Of a stretch of 64,000 nucleotides of DNA, positions 51,978-61,014 are shown in pieces; within the stretch, counting starts at the first letter, position 1; every line of letters begins with the position of its first letter. The notes beneath the pieces were generated by a model. The model was not told the DNA's origin. It ran no database searches and saw only the letters and a list, made by a program, of their open reading frames with translations. A program made the position numbers and the translations under genes. Source of the DNA: Gloeomargarita sp. SRBZ-1_bins_9 (lineage in GTDB: Bacteria; Cyanobacteriota; Cyanobacteriia; Gloeomargaritales; Gloeomargaritaceae); the NCBI GenBank assembly GCA_039794565.1, contig JAUQVX010000001.1, forward strand, positions 248,001-312,000, written 5' to 3'.

Positions 51978-53102
51978 ATGGAATCAGGGGTTGAGGTTCC
52001 CCATTGGCAGCGTCCGTTGGCGGGCCATGTCACGCTGTACGACCCGGCTGATCCCTCGGTGTCTTGGCATGCCTATTTGGGGCCAACAGGGACGCGTCTG
52101 CACTATGTCTGTAGTGGGGTGGGACGGGCGGAGCGGTTTCATTGTTTGATGCAGTTGTTGTTCCCGAAGCTGCGGGACTGGGTCTTGCCGCCGGATCAGG
52201 ATGAATACAGCTTTCTTTACCAGCAGGCCCAGCGGGGCGGTATGACCCTGGCCGAGGTACGGCAGATTTTGTTGCGGTTGATGCAGGAGGCCTTGACCCA
52301 TTTTCTGGTGTTGTGGCAGCACAAGTCGCAGCAGGTAAAACGGGAAGACCACCCCCGCCTTCCCCTTAATCCCATCCTGCTGGCGGTCAATTGGACGGAT
52401 GTGGCCCAATCGGTGGAGAAGGAGGTGAAAATTTGGGCGAATGTGCGCTACCGGGTGCCGTCGCCTTTGGCGCGGTTCCATTTGCCGCCAGGAAAGGTGA
52501 ATCAGTTATATGAGTTCTGGTCGGTCTGCCCCCGGGAGAGTTATTTGGCGAAGTTACCGTCGCTCCAAGTCCAGCGTTGTGTGGAGTTGTTCAGCCGGAA
52601 TGCCTGTGGCTATGAGTTGGCGCAGGAGTTGCAGGTGAGTCCAGCCCAGGCGGTGCAGTGTGTGTTGCCCCTGTTGCAGGCGGGTATTGTGCTGGTGCGT
52701 CCGTTTCAAGTGCTGGAGCCACCGAAGAAATTGGGGCCAAAGGTGGCCTGTGTAGACGACAGCCCGGCGATTTTGTCCAGCGTGACTCAGATTTTGCAGC
52801 GCAGCGGCTATGAGGTGATTCCGATTGTCGATCCCCGGCAGGTGCTGCCGACTTTGGCGCAGGAGAAACCGGCGCTGGTGTTGCTGGATGTGCTGATGCC
52901 GGAGTTGAACGGTTATGAACTGTGTAAGTTGATCCGCCAGCACCCGGAATTGCGCCATATCCCTATCATCTTTCTGACGGGGAAAGATGGCCTGGTGGAC
53001 AAGATGCGCGCCCGGCTGCTGGGGGTGCGGGAGTACTTGACGAAACCGGTGGATGCGGAACAGCTCCGCCAATGTGTACAGCAGGTCTTAGCCCAAGTGT
53101 GA
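51978..53102 (+). CDS. pilG: PatA-type response regulator PilG/PixG
   Basis: 374 residues. An N-terminal PATAN-type domain (about residues 1-245; LHYVCSGVGRAERFHCLMQL) precedes a C-terminal CheY-like receiver (about 252-374; VACVDDSPAI acidic pocket, LVLLDVLMP phosphorylation Asp, FLTGKD, LTKPVD Lys). This is the design of PixG and PilG in the Tax1 and Tax3 systems of cyanobacteria, which control type IV pilus motility. It heads an operon with receiver, CheW, MCP and CheA genes. Confidence 0.87.
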   Translation: MESGVEVPHWQRPLAGHVTLYDPADPSVSWHAYLGPTGTRLHYVCSGVGRAERFHCLMQLLFPKLRDWVLPPDQDEYSFLYQQAQRGGMTLAEVRQILLRLMQEALTHFLVLWQHKSQQVKREDHPRLPLNPILLAVNWTDVAQSVEKEVKIWANVRYRVPSPLARFHLPPGKVNQLYEFWSVCPRESYLAKLPSLQVQRCVELFSRNACGYELAQELQVSPAQAVQCVLPLLQAGIVLVRPFQVLEPPKKLGPKVACVDDSPAILSSVTQILQRSGYEVIPIVDPRQVLPTLAQEKPALVLLDVLMPELNGYELCKLIRQHPELRHIPIIFLTGKDGLVDKMRARLLGVREYLTKPVDAEQLRQCVQQVLAQV

Positions 53103-53112
53103 TGCGCCGGCG

Positions 53113-53490
53113 ATGGAACCTTTGCCCCGGTTGGTGTTGGTGGTGGAAGATGGGATAGCCGAACAACGGTTGATGGTGGCCCTGTTGCAGCGGGCGGGGT
53201 ACAAGGCGGTGGGGCAACCCTCAGCGGAGGCGGCCTGGGCCTGGTTGGAAACCCACGGGGCACCGGCGTTGGTGGTGGTGGATATTGGGTTGCCTGGGGA
53301 AAGTGGGCTGGAATTGTGCCGGCGCATTCGGGCGCACCCCGATTGGCGGACGTTACCGGTGGTGATTTGTAGCTGCCGGGACCGTGAGGCCGATAAGTTT
53401 TGGTCCAAGCGGCAAGGGGCCACCGATTATTTGACCAAACCCTACACACCGCAGCAGTTGGTGAACCTGGTGCAACGCTATGTCCCCTAA
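53113..53490 (+). CDS. pilH: CheY-like response regulator PilH/PixH
   Basis: 125 residues, a single receiver domain. The acidic pocket is VVEDG, the phosphorylated Asp is in LVVVDIGLPGESG, Ser/Thr in VVICSCRD and Lys in YLTKPYTPQQL. It corresponds to PilH/PixH, the small regulator next to PilG that acts on pilus retraction or extension motors. The stop overlaps the CheW-like gene by 11 bases. Confidence 0.88.
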   Translation: MEPLPRLVLVVEDGIAEQRLMVALLQRAGYKAVGQPSAEAAWAWLETHGAPALVVVDIGLPGESGLELCRRIRAHPDWRTLPVVICSCRDREADKFWSKRQGATDYLTKPYTPQQLVNLVQRYVP

Positions 53491-53947
53491 AACGCCTACG
53501 GAAACCTATGTGGTGGTGCGCCTGGGGGAAACGGTGCGCCTGGGATTACCGCAACGGGTGGTGCGGGAGGCCCTGGATATGGCGGGGATAGTGGTGTCCC
53601 CCATGCCGGGAGCGCCGCCGATTTTTCGGGGTATTACCAACCTGCGGGGGGCGTTTCTGTGGGTTCTGGATGCGGCGGCCTGGCTACGGCAGTTAGAACC
53701 GGCTTTGGCTTTGCCCCAGACGCCGGGCCGGGAAGGATTGGTGGTGACCGTGGGGGAGCGGACGTTCATCATGACCATTCAGGGCCGAGAGGGGTTTTTA
53801 TCGGTTACACCGGCGGACCGACAGCCCTTGCCCCGTTTGCGCCACCACCACCTGTTCCCGGCCATGACCCGTTGGGAAGATAAGCCGGTTGTGTTGCTGG
53901 ACCCCACGGCCTGGTTGCAGGCGTTGTATCAATCCGCGGAGAGGTGA
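53480..53947 (+). CDS. pilI: CheW-like adaptor PilI/PixI
   Basis: 155 residues. The CheW fold is seen in VVVRLGETVRLGLPQRVVRE, PGAPPIFRGITNLRGAFLWVLD and KPVVLLDPTAWLQALYQ. CheW proteins couple the MCP receptor to CheA. It starts inside the pilH gene and ends three bases before the receptor gene. Confidence 0.86.
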   Translation: MSPKTPTETYVVVRLGETVRLGLPQRVVREALDMAGIVVSPMPGAPPIFRGITNLRGAFLWVLDAAAWLRQLEPALALPQTPGREGLVVTVGERTFIMTIQGREGFLSVTPADRQPLPRLRHHHLFPAMTRWEDKPVVLLDPTAWLQALYQSAER

Positions 53948-53950
53948 ACC

Positions 53951-56560
53951 ATGACATCTTCCCCCACGCCGTCGCCTGAATGGATGACCCAACCCCCCGA
54001 CGAGGTGCCTGTGACCTGGGAACAGCCGGAAACGTCGGTGGACTCTGACCCTTTACTGACGTTGTATTTGCAGGGGCAGGACGCCTGGGAACGGGGGGAC
54101 GGCCAGGAGGCGCGGCGGTTGTGGCAACAGGTGGTGGAACGGGACCCCCAGGGCACCTACGGACAGGCTGCTCAAGCCGCGTTGCAGGAATTGCCGCCGC
54201 CTTTGGTGGTGGAACCCTGGCCGGTGCCGACTGCCCAGGCTGGCTGGCGGGTCTGGTGGCAGCGGTGGCCGTTTCGGCGGAAGTTGGCGACGATTCTCCT
54301 GGTCTGGACGACGGTGCCGGTGGTGCTTTTGACCCAACTGCAGGTACACTCGGTGCGCCAGACGGGGCGGGAGAAGTTTGCAACCAGCCTGCAGCAAGGG
54401 GTGACTACCCTGCAGGAAGAGTACGTGGAGTGGTTGTTGAGTGAATGTCAAGCCCAAGCGGAGACGGTGGCGCGGTTGTTGCGGCGGAACCCGCGGTTGA
54501 TGACGGAACCGAGTCCGTTGGTGCAAATCCTCCTGACGGAGGGGCTGGCGACCAATGAGCAGGCTTTCCCGGAAATGACCAAGAACCTGCGGTTGGTTTT
54601 GGATGCCCAGGGGCGGGTGCGCCAACAGCAGGTGGTGGTGCTGACCGAGGCCCAGCGGGACTTGCCCCTATGGCCACCGGACCAGGAGTTGCCCGCCTAC
54701 GGCCGCCGCTCGGTGACGTTGCCCCCTGAAACCAACTTGGCGGACCTGCCCTGGGTCCAACGGGCGCTCCAGGGACAGCCGGTGGCCAGTTTTGTCCTGG
54801 TGTCGGATGCCCAGGCGAGACGGCTCGGGCTGGAGGCCCAGATGCGGGGACTGGGGTTGTTGGCGGTGGCGGTGCAGCCGGTGATGCAGCAGCAGCGGGT
54901 CTTGGGGGCGGTGGTGGTGGGTAGCTTGCTCAACCGCAACCACTGGCTAGTGGACCATAGCCACCGGTTACACGATTTGCCCCTGGTGGCGGTTTACGGG
55001 GGTAGGGTGCAGGTGACCACCAATTTTCCGGACCCCAAGAACCCGACCCGGCGAGCGTTGGGGAAATTGGCACCGGGGGAGGTGGTGCAGGCGCTGGTGG
55101 AGGAGGGCCGGGACCGGTTCTTGACGGTGCAGAAGTTGGTCAATCCCGAGGGGCGGGAGCAGGCCTATTGGGTTTTGTTTACCCCCTTACAGGGTCTGGG
55201 TCTGGAGGGCCAACCCGGGGTGGTGGGTTTGCTGGCGGTCGGCCGGCCTTTGCAGGAACTGGAGCAACTGCTGGGGGACCGGACCCTGGCGACCTATGGG
55301 GTGGGGTTGATCATCCTGATGTTGGCCTGGGGGTTGGGCTGGTGGGCGGCAACGGTACTGGCAGAACCGGTGCAACGGTTGGGTGCCTATGCCAAGGCCC
55401 TGGGGGAAGGGCAATACCACCGGCGGTTGAGCTTGCCCAGCCAGGATGAATTTGCCCTGCTGGCCCGGGAAATGAGCCTGATGGCTGCGGCCATTGAGAC
55501 CCAAGTGGCGACCCTGCAACGGCAACAGCGGGAGACGGAGGCGGCCCGGGCCCAATTCGAAGCCGATGTCATCCAACTGCTCACGGATATTGAGGGGGCG
55601 CAACAGGGGGATTTGACGGTACGGGCGCGGTCGGTTCACGGCCCCGTTGCTGCCATTGCCGATGCCTTTAACGTGACCCTGGCCAGCCTACGGACCCTGG
55701 TGGGAAATGTGCGGGCGACGACCGACCGGGTGACCACATTAGCCAGTCATGCGGAAACTGCCGTGGTGGACTTGGCCCAGGCCGCCCAATCCCAGGAATT
55801 GGAACTCACCCAGGCCCTGGCCCTGGTGGCAGACAACACCCAAGCGATTGAACGGATCGCCCAGAGTGCTGCCGAGGCGGCCACGACGGCCCAATCGTCC
55901 CTGGAGGCGGCCCGGCAGGGTCAACAGGCGATGGAGGCCACAGCCAACCTGTACAACAAGATCCGGGAGGCAGTGGGGAAAACCTCCAAGAAGGTGAAGC
56001 ACCTGGTGGGGTCGAGCCAGCAAATCAGCCAGGTGTTGGCCATCATCCAGGAAATCAGCGTACAGACCAACCTGTTGTCGTTCAATGCTTCCCTGGAGGC
56101 GGACCGGGCTGGGGATCACGGCCAGGGATTCCGGCTGGTTGCCGACGAAATCGGCCAACTGGCCAACCTGGTGCGCAAGGAAACCGCCCGCATCGAGGCC
56201 CTGGTGCGCAACATCCAGCAGGATACGGCGGAGGTGTCCCACGCCATGGAAAGCAGTACCACCGCCGTGGCCGAGGGGTCGCTGTTGGTGCAAAAGACCC
56301 AGCAGGTGTTGCAGCGCCTGGGGGACCTGTCCGGTAAGATGACGGCCTATCAAGACGTGATTGCCCAGCAGACCCGGACCCATTTCCAGGTATCGGCCCA
56401 GGTGCACACCGCCATGGAAAATGTTGCTGCCCTGGCGGCCACCACGTCGAGCGCAGCCCAAGAGGTGGCAGTGGCCCTGCGGGAATTGGGGGAAGAGGTG
56501 CGTCAGTTGCACCAGTTTGTCCAACAATTTCGCCTACAGAGCGGGGGGGACAACCCATGA
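53951..56560 (+). CDS. pilJ: methyl-accepting chemotaxis protein PilJ-like
   Basis: 869 residues. An N-terminal cytoplasmic TPR-like segment (LYLQGQDAWERGDGQEARRL, residues ~38-57) precedes a first transmembrane helix (about 112-130). A large periplasmic domain of roughly 300 residues (Cache-like) is followed by a second helix at about 440-460 and HAMP (LAEPVQRLGAYAKALGEGQY). The long signalling coiled coil has a tip QTNLLSFNASLEADRAGDHGQG. There are no GAF domains, so no bilin photosensing as in PixJ; PilJ (Tax3) is the better match. It overlaps the CheA gene by ATGA. Confidence 0.85.
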   Translation: MTSSPTPSPEWMTQPPDEVPVTWEQPETSVDSDPLLTLYLQGQDAWERGDGQEARRLWQQVVERDPQGTYGQAAQAALQELPPPLVVEPWPVPTAQAGWRVWWQRWPFRRKLATILLVWTTVPVVLLTQLQVHSVRQTGREKFATSLQQGVTTLQEEYVEWLLSECQAQAETVARLLRRNPRLMTEPSPLVQILLTEGLATNEQAFPEMTKNLRLVLDAQGRVRQQQVVVLTEAQRDLPLWPPDQELPAYGRRSVTLPPETNLADLPWVQRALQGQPVASFVLVSDAQARRLGLEAQMRGLGLLAVAVQPVMQQQRVLGAVVVGSLLNRNHWLVDHSHRLHDLPLVAVYGGRVQVTTNFPDPKNPTRRALGKLAPGEVVQALVEEGRDRFLTVQKLVNPEGREQAYWVLFTPLQGLGLEGQPGVVGLLAVGRPLQELEQLLGDRTLATYGVGLIILMLAWGLGWWAATVLAEPVQRLGAYAKALGEGQYHRRLSLPSQDEFALLAREMSLMAAAIETQVATLQRQQRETEAARAQFEADVIQLLTDIEGAQQGDLTVRARSVHGPVAAIADAFNVTLASLRTLVGNVRATTDRVTTLASHAETAVVDLAQAAQSQELELTQALALVADNTQAIERIAQSAAEAATTAQSSLEAARQGQQAMEATANLYNKIREAVGKTSKKVKHLVGSSQQISQVLAIIQEISVQTNLLSFNASLEADRAGDHGQGFRLVADEIGQLANLVRKETARIEALVRNIQQDTAEVSHAMESSTTAVAEGSLLVQKTQQVLQRLGDLSGKMTAYQDVIAQQTRTHFQVSAQVHTAMENVAALAATTSSAAQEVAVALRELGEEVRQLHQFVQQFRLQSGGDNP

Positions 56561-59046
56561 ACGCCGCACCCCTGGACAACGACTTGCTGACCCAGTTGAT
56601 GGCCGAAGCCCGGCAGGGGTTTCTGGAGGAGGAAGCGCCCCTGTACCTGGAAACCCTGCGCCAGGGCATTGCTGCTCCCCAGTGGGACTACGACCGGTTG
56701 ATGCGGGCGGCCCATACCCTCAAAGGTGGCGCCGGTACGTTTCAACTGTGGGCCTTGCAAACCCTGGCCCATCACCTGGAGGACCTGCTCGAACTCATGG
56801 GTCAGGGCAATCTCCCGGAAGGGGAACCCTTAGTGCGCCGGGGTATCGAGGAGCTGGCCTGGTTGCTGGATAATGTTCACGACCCGAATGTCACCGCCGA
56901 CCCCGAACTCCTAGGGGCCATTGCCGACCTGGTGGCCCGGGCCCAACCGGCAACCTCCAGCCTCGAAGAAGGGGTGCATCAGGCCTTGACGGGGGCGCTG
57001 GAAGATTGCCTCCAGGTGGCCGAAGCCCGTTTGCAGCAGGGGGATGGGTCAGTCATTCAGGAACTGTGGGGAAACTGCACTTTTTTGGCCCAGGAATTGC
57101 AACTGCCCTGGTTGGCTGCGGCTGTGGCGCCCCTGGAAAAGGAGTTGGACCCCGCCTTGGCGCAACGCATCATTGCCCAAATCCGCCGGGAACGGGACCA
57201 TTATTTGGGTTTAGGCACCGCGCCGCTGCCGGGGTCGCTATCCGAAGCTGAACCGACTGCCGCTGTGACCCATGTCCGTTTGCCCTCGCAGACGGTGGAG
57301 TTGCTGGCCGATATCGGGGGGGACCTGCTGCTGTACCTGGAAAAACTCAGCGGTCAACAGGAGCAGTTGGAGGCGACGATTCGGCATCTGAAGGAGCTGG
57401 TCGCCGGATTCGAACCGGTGCGGGAACGGATGGATGAGGTGTATGAGCAATTGGCCCTGCAGTACCGCGCCGGCGAGGGCAGTGAATTTGACCCGCTGGA
57501 GATGGACCGTTTCAGCGCCCTGCACGAAACCCTGCAAGCCTGCCAGGAATTTGTCGCCCAGGTGAGTGAGAGCGCCGAAGATTTGGACCTGGTGACCCGC
57601 AGCACGGCCCGGGAGCTGGTGAGCCTGCGGCGGAATTTGAACCAGATTTACAGCGCCTCCACCCAGGCCCGGCTCAACCCCTTCCACACCCTGGCGGGTC
57701 CCTTTGCCCAAAAAATCCAACGCCTGGCGCAGCGCTACGGCAAGCAGGTGGAATGCCGGGTGGAGGGGGCGGAGGTGTTACTAGACCGCTTGCTGCTAGA
57801 GCAACTCAAAGGCCCCCTAACGCACCTGGTGAACAACGCCTTTGACCACGGTATCGAACCCCCAGAAGAACGGCTACAGCAGGGTAAACCAGCGATGGCC
57901 TGCATCATCCTCAAAGCGCACATCCAGGGGAACCAGACCCTGATCAGCATTGGGGATGATGGCCGGGGGGTGGACCTGGTGCGGGTGTACCAAAAAGCCC
58001 GGGAGCGGGGCTTGACCCAAGTTCCGTTCGACCAGCTCAGCCGGGAAGACATCTTGAATTTCCTGTTCCTCCCTGGGTTTTCCACCAGCGCTCAGGTATC
58101 GGAACTGTCGGGCCGGGGCGTGGGGTTGGACGCGGTGCGCACGGCTATCCGCCAACTGGGGGGTATGGTGGAACTGGTGTCCGAAGCCGGTCGGGGTACC
58201 CAAGTGACCCTGCGCTTGCCCCTGGCGGTCAGCCTTTTGCCCCTGTTGATCGTGCGCGCCCAGGGTCGGCTGTTGGGCTTCCTGGCCGACAGTGTTTTGG
58301 ACATCCTGCGGGAAGTACCCCAAGGTCAGGATTTTCGCCAACCCTTCACCCTGCCCTGGCGCCAGCAGGACCTGCCGGTTTACCTACCGGAGCATCTGTT
58401 GGATTATTCCCAGCCTCTAGACCCCCCTTTAGCCCAGGCTATCCTGGTGCTGGCGGGTCCCCAGGGGCAACCCTTGGGTTTAGTGGTGGATGAACTGAGC
58501 GAGGTGCGGCAACGGATGGTGAAACGCATGGAAGAGGTGTTTCCCTTGCCCCCCTATCTGGTGGGTGCGGCGGTGTTGCCCTCGGGCGAATCCATCCCGG
58601 TCTTGTTACCCAGTCAACTGCGGCGGGTGGGGGTTCCATCCCTGGGGCGGCGGGAATTACCCTCCCCCAAACCGGCCATTTTGGTGGCGGAGGATTCGGT
58701 CTACACCCGGCGGGTGATTGGTCATGTGCTGGCCCAGGCCGGTTACGACATCCTGACCTGTCGGGACGGGCAAGAAGCTTGGGAAACCCTCCTGCACCAC
58801 ACCGACAGGGTGCGATTGGTGTTGACGGACCTGGAGATGCCCCGCCTTAACGGCTGGGAGTTGGTGCAACGCATCCGCCAGCATCCCCAAACTCGGGATT
58901 TACCGGTGGTCATGTTGACCTCCCGCACGGGGGACCGGCACCGGCAAAAGGCCGCGCAGTTGGGGGTCAGCGGTTACCTGGGCAAACCCTGCAACCCCCA
59001 AGAACTACTGGCGACTATCCGCCGGTGGGTGCCCGCGCCTCGATGA
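56557..59046 (+). CDS. pilL: hybrid CheA histidine kinase PilL/PixL
   Basis: 829 residues. The Hpt domain has the phosphorylated His53 in AAHTLKGGAGTF. Further domains are a dimerisation region (about 245-370), the kinase (NNAFDHGIEPPEE, GDDGRGVDL, SGRGVGLDAV), a CheW-like domain (about 545-690) and a C-terminal receiver (LVAEDSVYTRRV, LVLTDLEMPRLNG, YLGKPCN). This order is that of cyanobacterial CheA proteins of the Tax systems. It is the last gene of the operon and overlaps the convergent cobN-like gene by 32 bases. No cheR or cheB gene is present. Confidence 0.92.
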   Translation: MNAAPLDNDLLTQLMAEARQGFLEEEAPLYLETLRQGIAAPQWDYDRLMRAAHTLKGGAGTFQLWALQTLAHHLEDLLELMGQGNLPEGEPLVRRGIEELAWLLDNVHDPNVTADPELLGAIADLVARAQPATSSLEEGVHQALTGALEDCLQVAEARLQQGDGSVIQELWGNCTFLAQELQLPWLAAAVAPLEKELDPALAQRIIAQIRRERDHYLGLGTAPLPGSLSEAEPTAAVTHVRLPSQTVELLADIGGDLLLYLEKLSGQQEQLEATIRHLKELVAGFEPVRERMDEVYEQLALQYRAGEGSEFDPLEMDRFSALHETLQACQEFVAQVSESAEDLDLVTRSTARELVSLRRNLNQIYSASTQARLNPFHTLAGPFAQKIQRLAQRYGKQVECRVEGAEVLLDRLLLEQLKGPLTHLVNNAFDHGIEPPEERLQQGKPAMACIILKAHIQGNQTLISIGDDGRGVDLVRVYQKARERGLTQVPFDQLSREDILNFLFLPGFSTSAQVSELSGRGVGLDAVRTAIRQLGGMVELVSEAGRGTQVTLRLPLAVSLLPLLIVRAQGRLLGFLADSVLDILREVPQGQDFRQPFTLPWRQQDLPVYLPEHLLDYSQPLDPPLAQAILVLAGPQGQPLGLVVDELSEVRQRMVKRMEEVFPLPPYLVGAAVLPSGESIPVLLPSQLRRVGVPSLGRRELPSPKPAILVAEDSVYTRRVIGHVLAQAGYDILTCRDGQEAWETLLHHTDRVRLVLTDLEMPRLNGWELVQRIRQHPQTRDLPVVMLTSRTGDRHRQKAAQLGVSGYLGKPCNPQELLATIRRWVPAPR

Positions 59047-60481
59047 GGGCTTCTGCCTCATGGATCACCCGCCGGAGCTGTTCCAACAGGTCTGGGTCGG
59101 CCTGCTGCCACAACCCCCGCTGATGGGCTTCCCACAACCGTTCCGCCAGGCTGCGTAAGGCCCAGGGGTTGGTCTGCGCCAGAAATGCCCGCACCTTGGG
59201 GTCCAGGAGATAAGCCTGGGCAATACCCCCATACATGGCATCGGCAACCAGGCCCGTGGTGGCGTCATAGGCAAACAGATAGTCCACTGTGGCTGCCAAT
59301 TCAAAGGCCCCCTTGTAGCCATGCTCCATCATGGCCCGAATCCACTTGGGGTTGACCACCCGGGTGCGATACACCCGCCACAGTTCCTCCGCCAGGGTGC
59401 GAATGCGCAGGGCAAAGGGACGGGCGTGGTCCCCGTGATAGACCACCGGCGTCTGGCCTGTCAGGGTGCGAATGGCCACCGTCAGGCCCCCCTGGAATTG
59501 GTAGTAGTCGTCCGAGTCGAGGATGTCATGTTCCCGGTTGTCCTGGTTATGCAGCACCACCTGGGTAGCCTGTAACCGCTGGCGCAGGGCCGCTGCTGCC
59601 GGAACTCCCCAACCCTCATCCGTGTAGGCATAGGCGCTCCAGTGGAGAAAGGCCGCGGCCAAGTCCGCAGGGGTTTCCCAGTTACCGGCAGCGAGCAACC
59701 CCTGGAGACCGGCGCCGTAACTGCCCGGTTGGGGGCCGAAAACTCGGATTAGGGCCTGATCGGGGGGCAGGTGCTGTTGGTCCTGGGCCACCTGGGCGGC
59801 TAAAGGGTTGGCCTCCGGCGATTCCGGGAGCGCCGCCACCGCCCGCACCGCTTGGCTAAACAGGTCCAACAGGTGGGGAAAGCTATCCCGAAAAAAACCC
59901 GACACCCGCAAGGTCACATCCACTCGGGGTCGGCCCAGGTAACTCACGGGTAATACTTCAAAATCCACCACCCGCCGGCTCGGTCCCGCCCAGACCGGTC
60001 GCACCCCTAGCAGGGCCAGGGCCTCGGCAAAGTCTTCCCCCCCATTGCGAATGGTCGCCGTACCCCAGATGGACAGGGCTAGGGTGCGGGGGTATTCCCC
60101 GTGGTCCTGAGTGTAGCGCTCAACCACCGCCTGGGCCGCCTGTTGTCCCACCTGCCACGCCGTTTCCGTCGGGATGGCCCGCAGGTCCACCCCGTAGAAA
60201 TTGCGACCGGTGGGCAAGACCTCGGGCCGACCGCGACTGGGCGCTCCCGCCGGGCCACTGGGTACATATTCGCCCCCTAGCCCCCGCAACAGGTGGGTAA
60301 TTTCCTGGGGCGTTTGCCGCAGTCGGGGCAGGAGGGTCGTAGCTATCCAGTCCAATACCCGCGCCGCTTGGGGACCTGGGGGTGGGTCATAGGGCAGCCC
60401 CCGCAGCAGTTGTTCCACCCAGACCGCCGCCTGGTTTTCCAGGGCTGCTATTTGTGCTCGCTGTGGCTCAGGTTTGTTCAC
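59015..60481 (-). CDS. stand-alone C-terminal half of CobN (cobaltochelatase large subunit)
   Basis: 488 residues. The protein matches only about the last 480 residues of CobN/BchH-type chelatases, which are normally about 1,200 or more: LRGLGGEYVPSGPAGAPSRG, VLPTGRNFYGVDLRAIPTET, ALSIWGTATIRNGGEDFAEA, DVTLRVSGFFRDSFPHLLDL, NQDNREHDILDSDDYYQFQG and WIRAMMEHGYKGAFELAATV. It starts at a GTG, and no N-terminal CobN piece lies upstream, where a different gene overlaps it by 14 bases. It may be half of a split enzyme, a truncated relic, or a separate scaffold. The frame itself is undamaged. Confidence 0.85.
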   Translation of the reverse strand: MNKPEPQRAQIAALENQAAVWVEQLLRGLPYDPPPGPQAARVLDWIATTLLPRLRQTPQEITHLLRGLGGEYVPSGPAGAPSRGRPEVLPTGRNFYGVDLRAIPTETAWQVGQQAAQAVVERYTQDHGEYPRTLALSIWGTATIRNGGEDFAEALALLGVRPVWAGPSRRVVDFEVLPVSYLGRPRVDVTLRVSGFFRDSFPHLLDLFSQAVRAVAALPESPEANPLAAQVAQDQQHLPPDQALIRVFGPQPGSYGAGLQGLLAAGNWETPADLAAAFLHWSAYAYTDEGWGVPAAAALRQRLQATQVVLHNQDNREHDILDSDDYYQFQGGLTVAIRTLTGQTPVVYHGDHARPFALRIRTLAEELWRVYRTRVVNPKWIRAMMEHGYKGAFELAATVDYLFAYDATTGLVADAMYGGIAQAYLLDPKVRAFLAQTNPWALRSLAERLWEAHQRGLWQQADPDLLEQLRRVIHEAEALIEARAPTGG

Positions 60482-60899
60482 TCTCCGGTGGGGGCAAGTC
60501 CGGGTCTTTTTCCAGCGTTTGGTTCAAGCGGCGGACATATTCCTCAAAGGCCTGTTTGACCAACCATTCTGGCGCGCTGGCGTCCCGCAGTTGTTGCCAA
60601 AAAGGGCGGTTCATCAACTGGATGAGATAGTCGCAGCGCCCCTGTAACCCATCCTGTTGGGAGTCAATATGTTTGAGTCCCTGTTCCAACCGGTCCCAGC
60701 GCCCCTCCAAATTGTCCCAAATTTCCCGAATCAGCTTAGAGAGTTCCCGGATGCATTGGTGGGCATCTTCCACCTGTTGAATAAGGGTTTCCACCTGGCG
60801 AGCTAGCATCTGGTTTTCGTGGGCCAGACGTTCAACCATGTCCAAAATTCGGCCCAAATTTTCCGGTGTCACCGCTAACGGTCGGGGTGCAGAACTCAT
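60468..60899 (-). CDS. coiled-coil hypothetical protein
   Basis: 143 residues. The first ~100 residues are strongly helical with heptad patterns (ILDMVERLAHENQMLARQVE, DAHQCIRELSKLIREIW, RWDRLEQGLKHIDSQQDGL), predicting a coiled coil. The C-terminal part (NRPFWQQLRDASAPEWLVKQ) is helical and charged. The stop lies 14 bases inside the start of the CobN-like gene, so the two are probably cotranscribed. It is divergent from ctpA. I do not recognise the family. Confidence 0.65.
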   Translation of the reverse strand: MSSAPRPLAVTPENLGRILDMVERLAHENQMLARQVETLIQQVEDAHQCIRELSKLIREIWDNLEGRWDRLEQGLKHIDSQQDGLQGRCDYLIQLMNRPFWQQLRDASAPEWLVKQAFEEYVRRLNQTLEKDPDLPPPESEQT

Positions 60900-60950
60900 A
60901 GATCAGCCAGGAAAACCCACTATCATTGTAACCCAAACCGCCCCTGACCT

Positions 60951-60978
60951 CTGGACAGATGGGTCTGGACAGATGGGT
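60951..60978 (+). repeat. 14-base tandem duplication upstream of ctpA
   Basis: CTGGACAGATGGGT occurs twice in direct succession (60951-60964 and 60965-60978), 37 bases before the ctpA ATG, in the spacer shared with the divergent coiled-coil gene. It could be a doubled regulator site or a recent slippage event. Confidence 0.85.
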
Positions 60979-61014
60979 TACATTGAAAGGAACCACCCTG
61001 TATCCCGTGCATCC

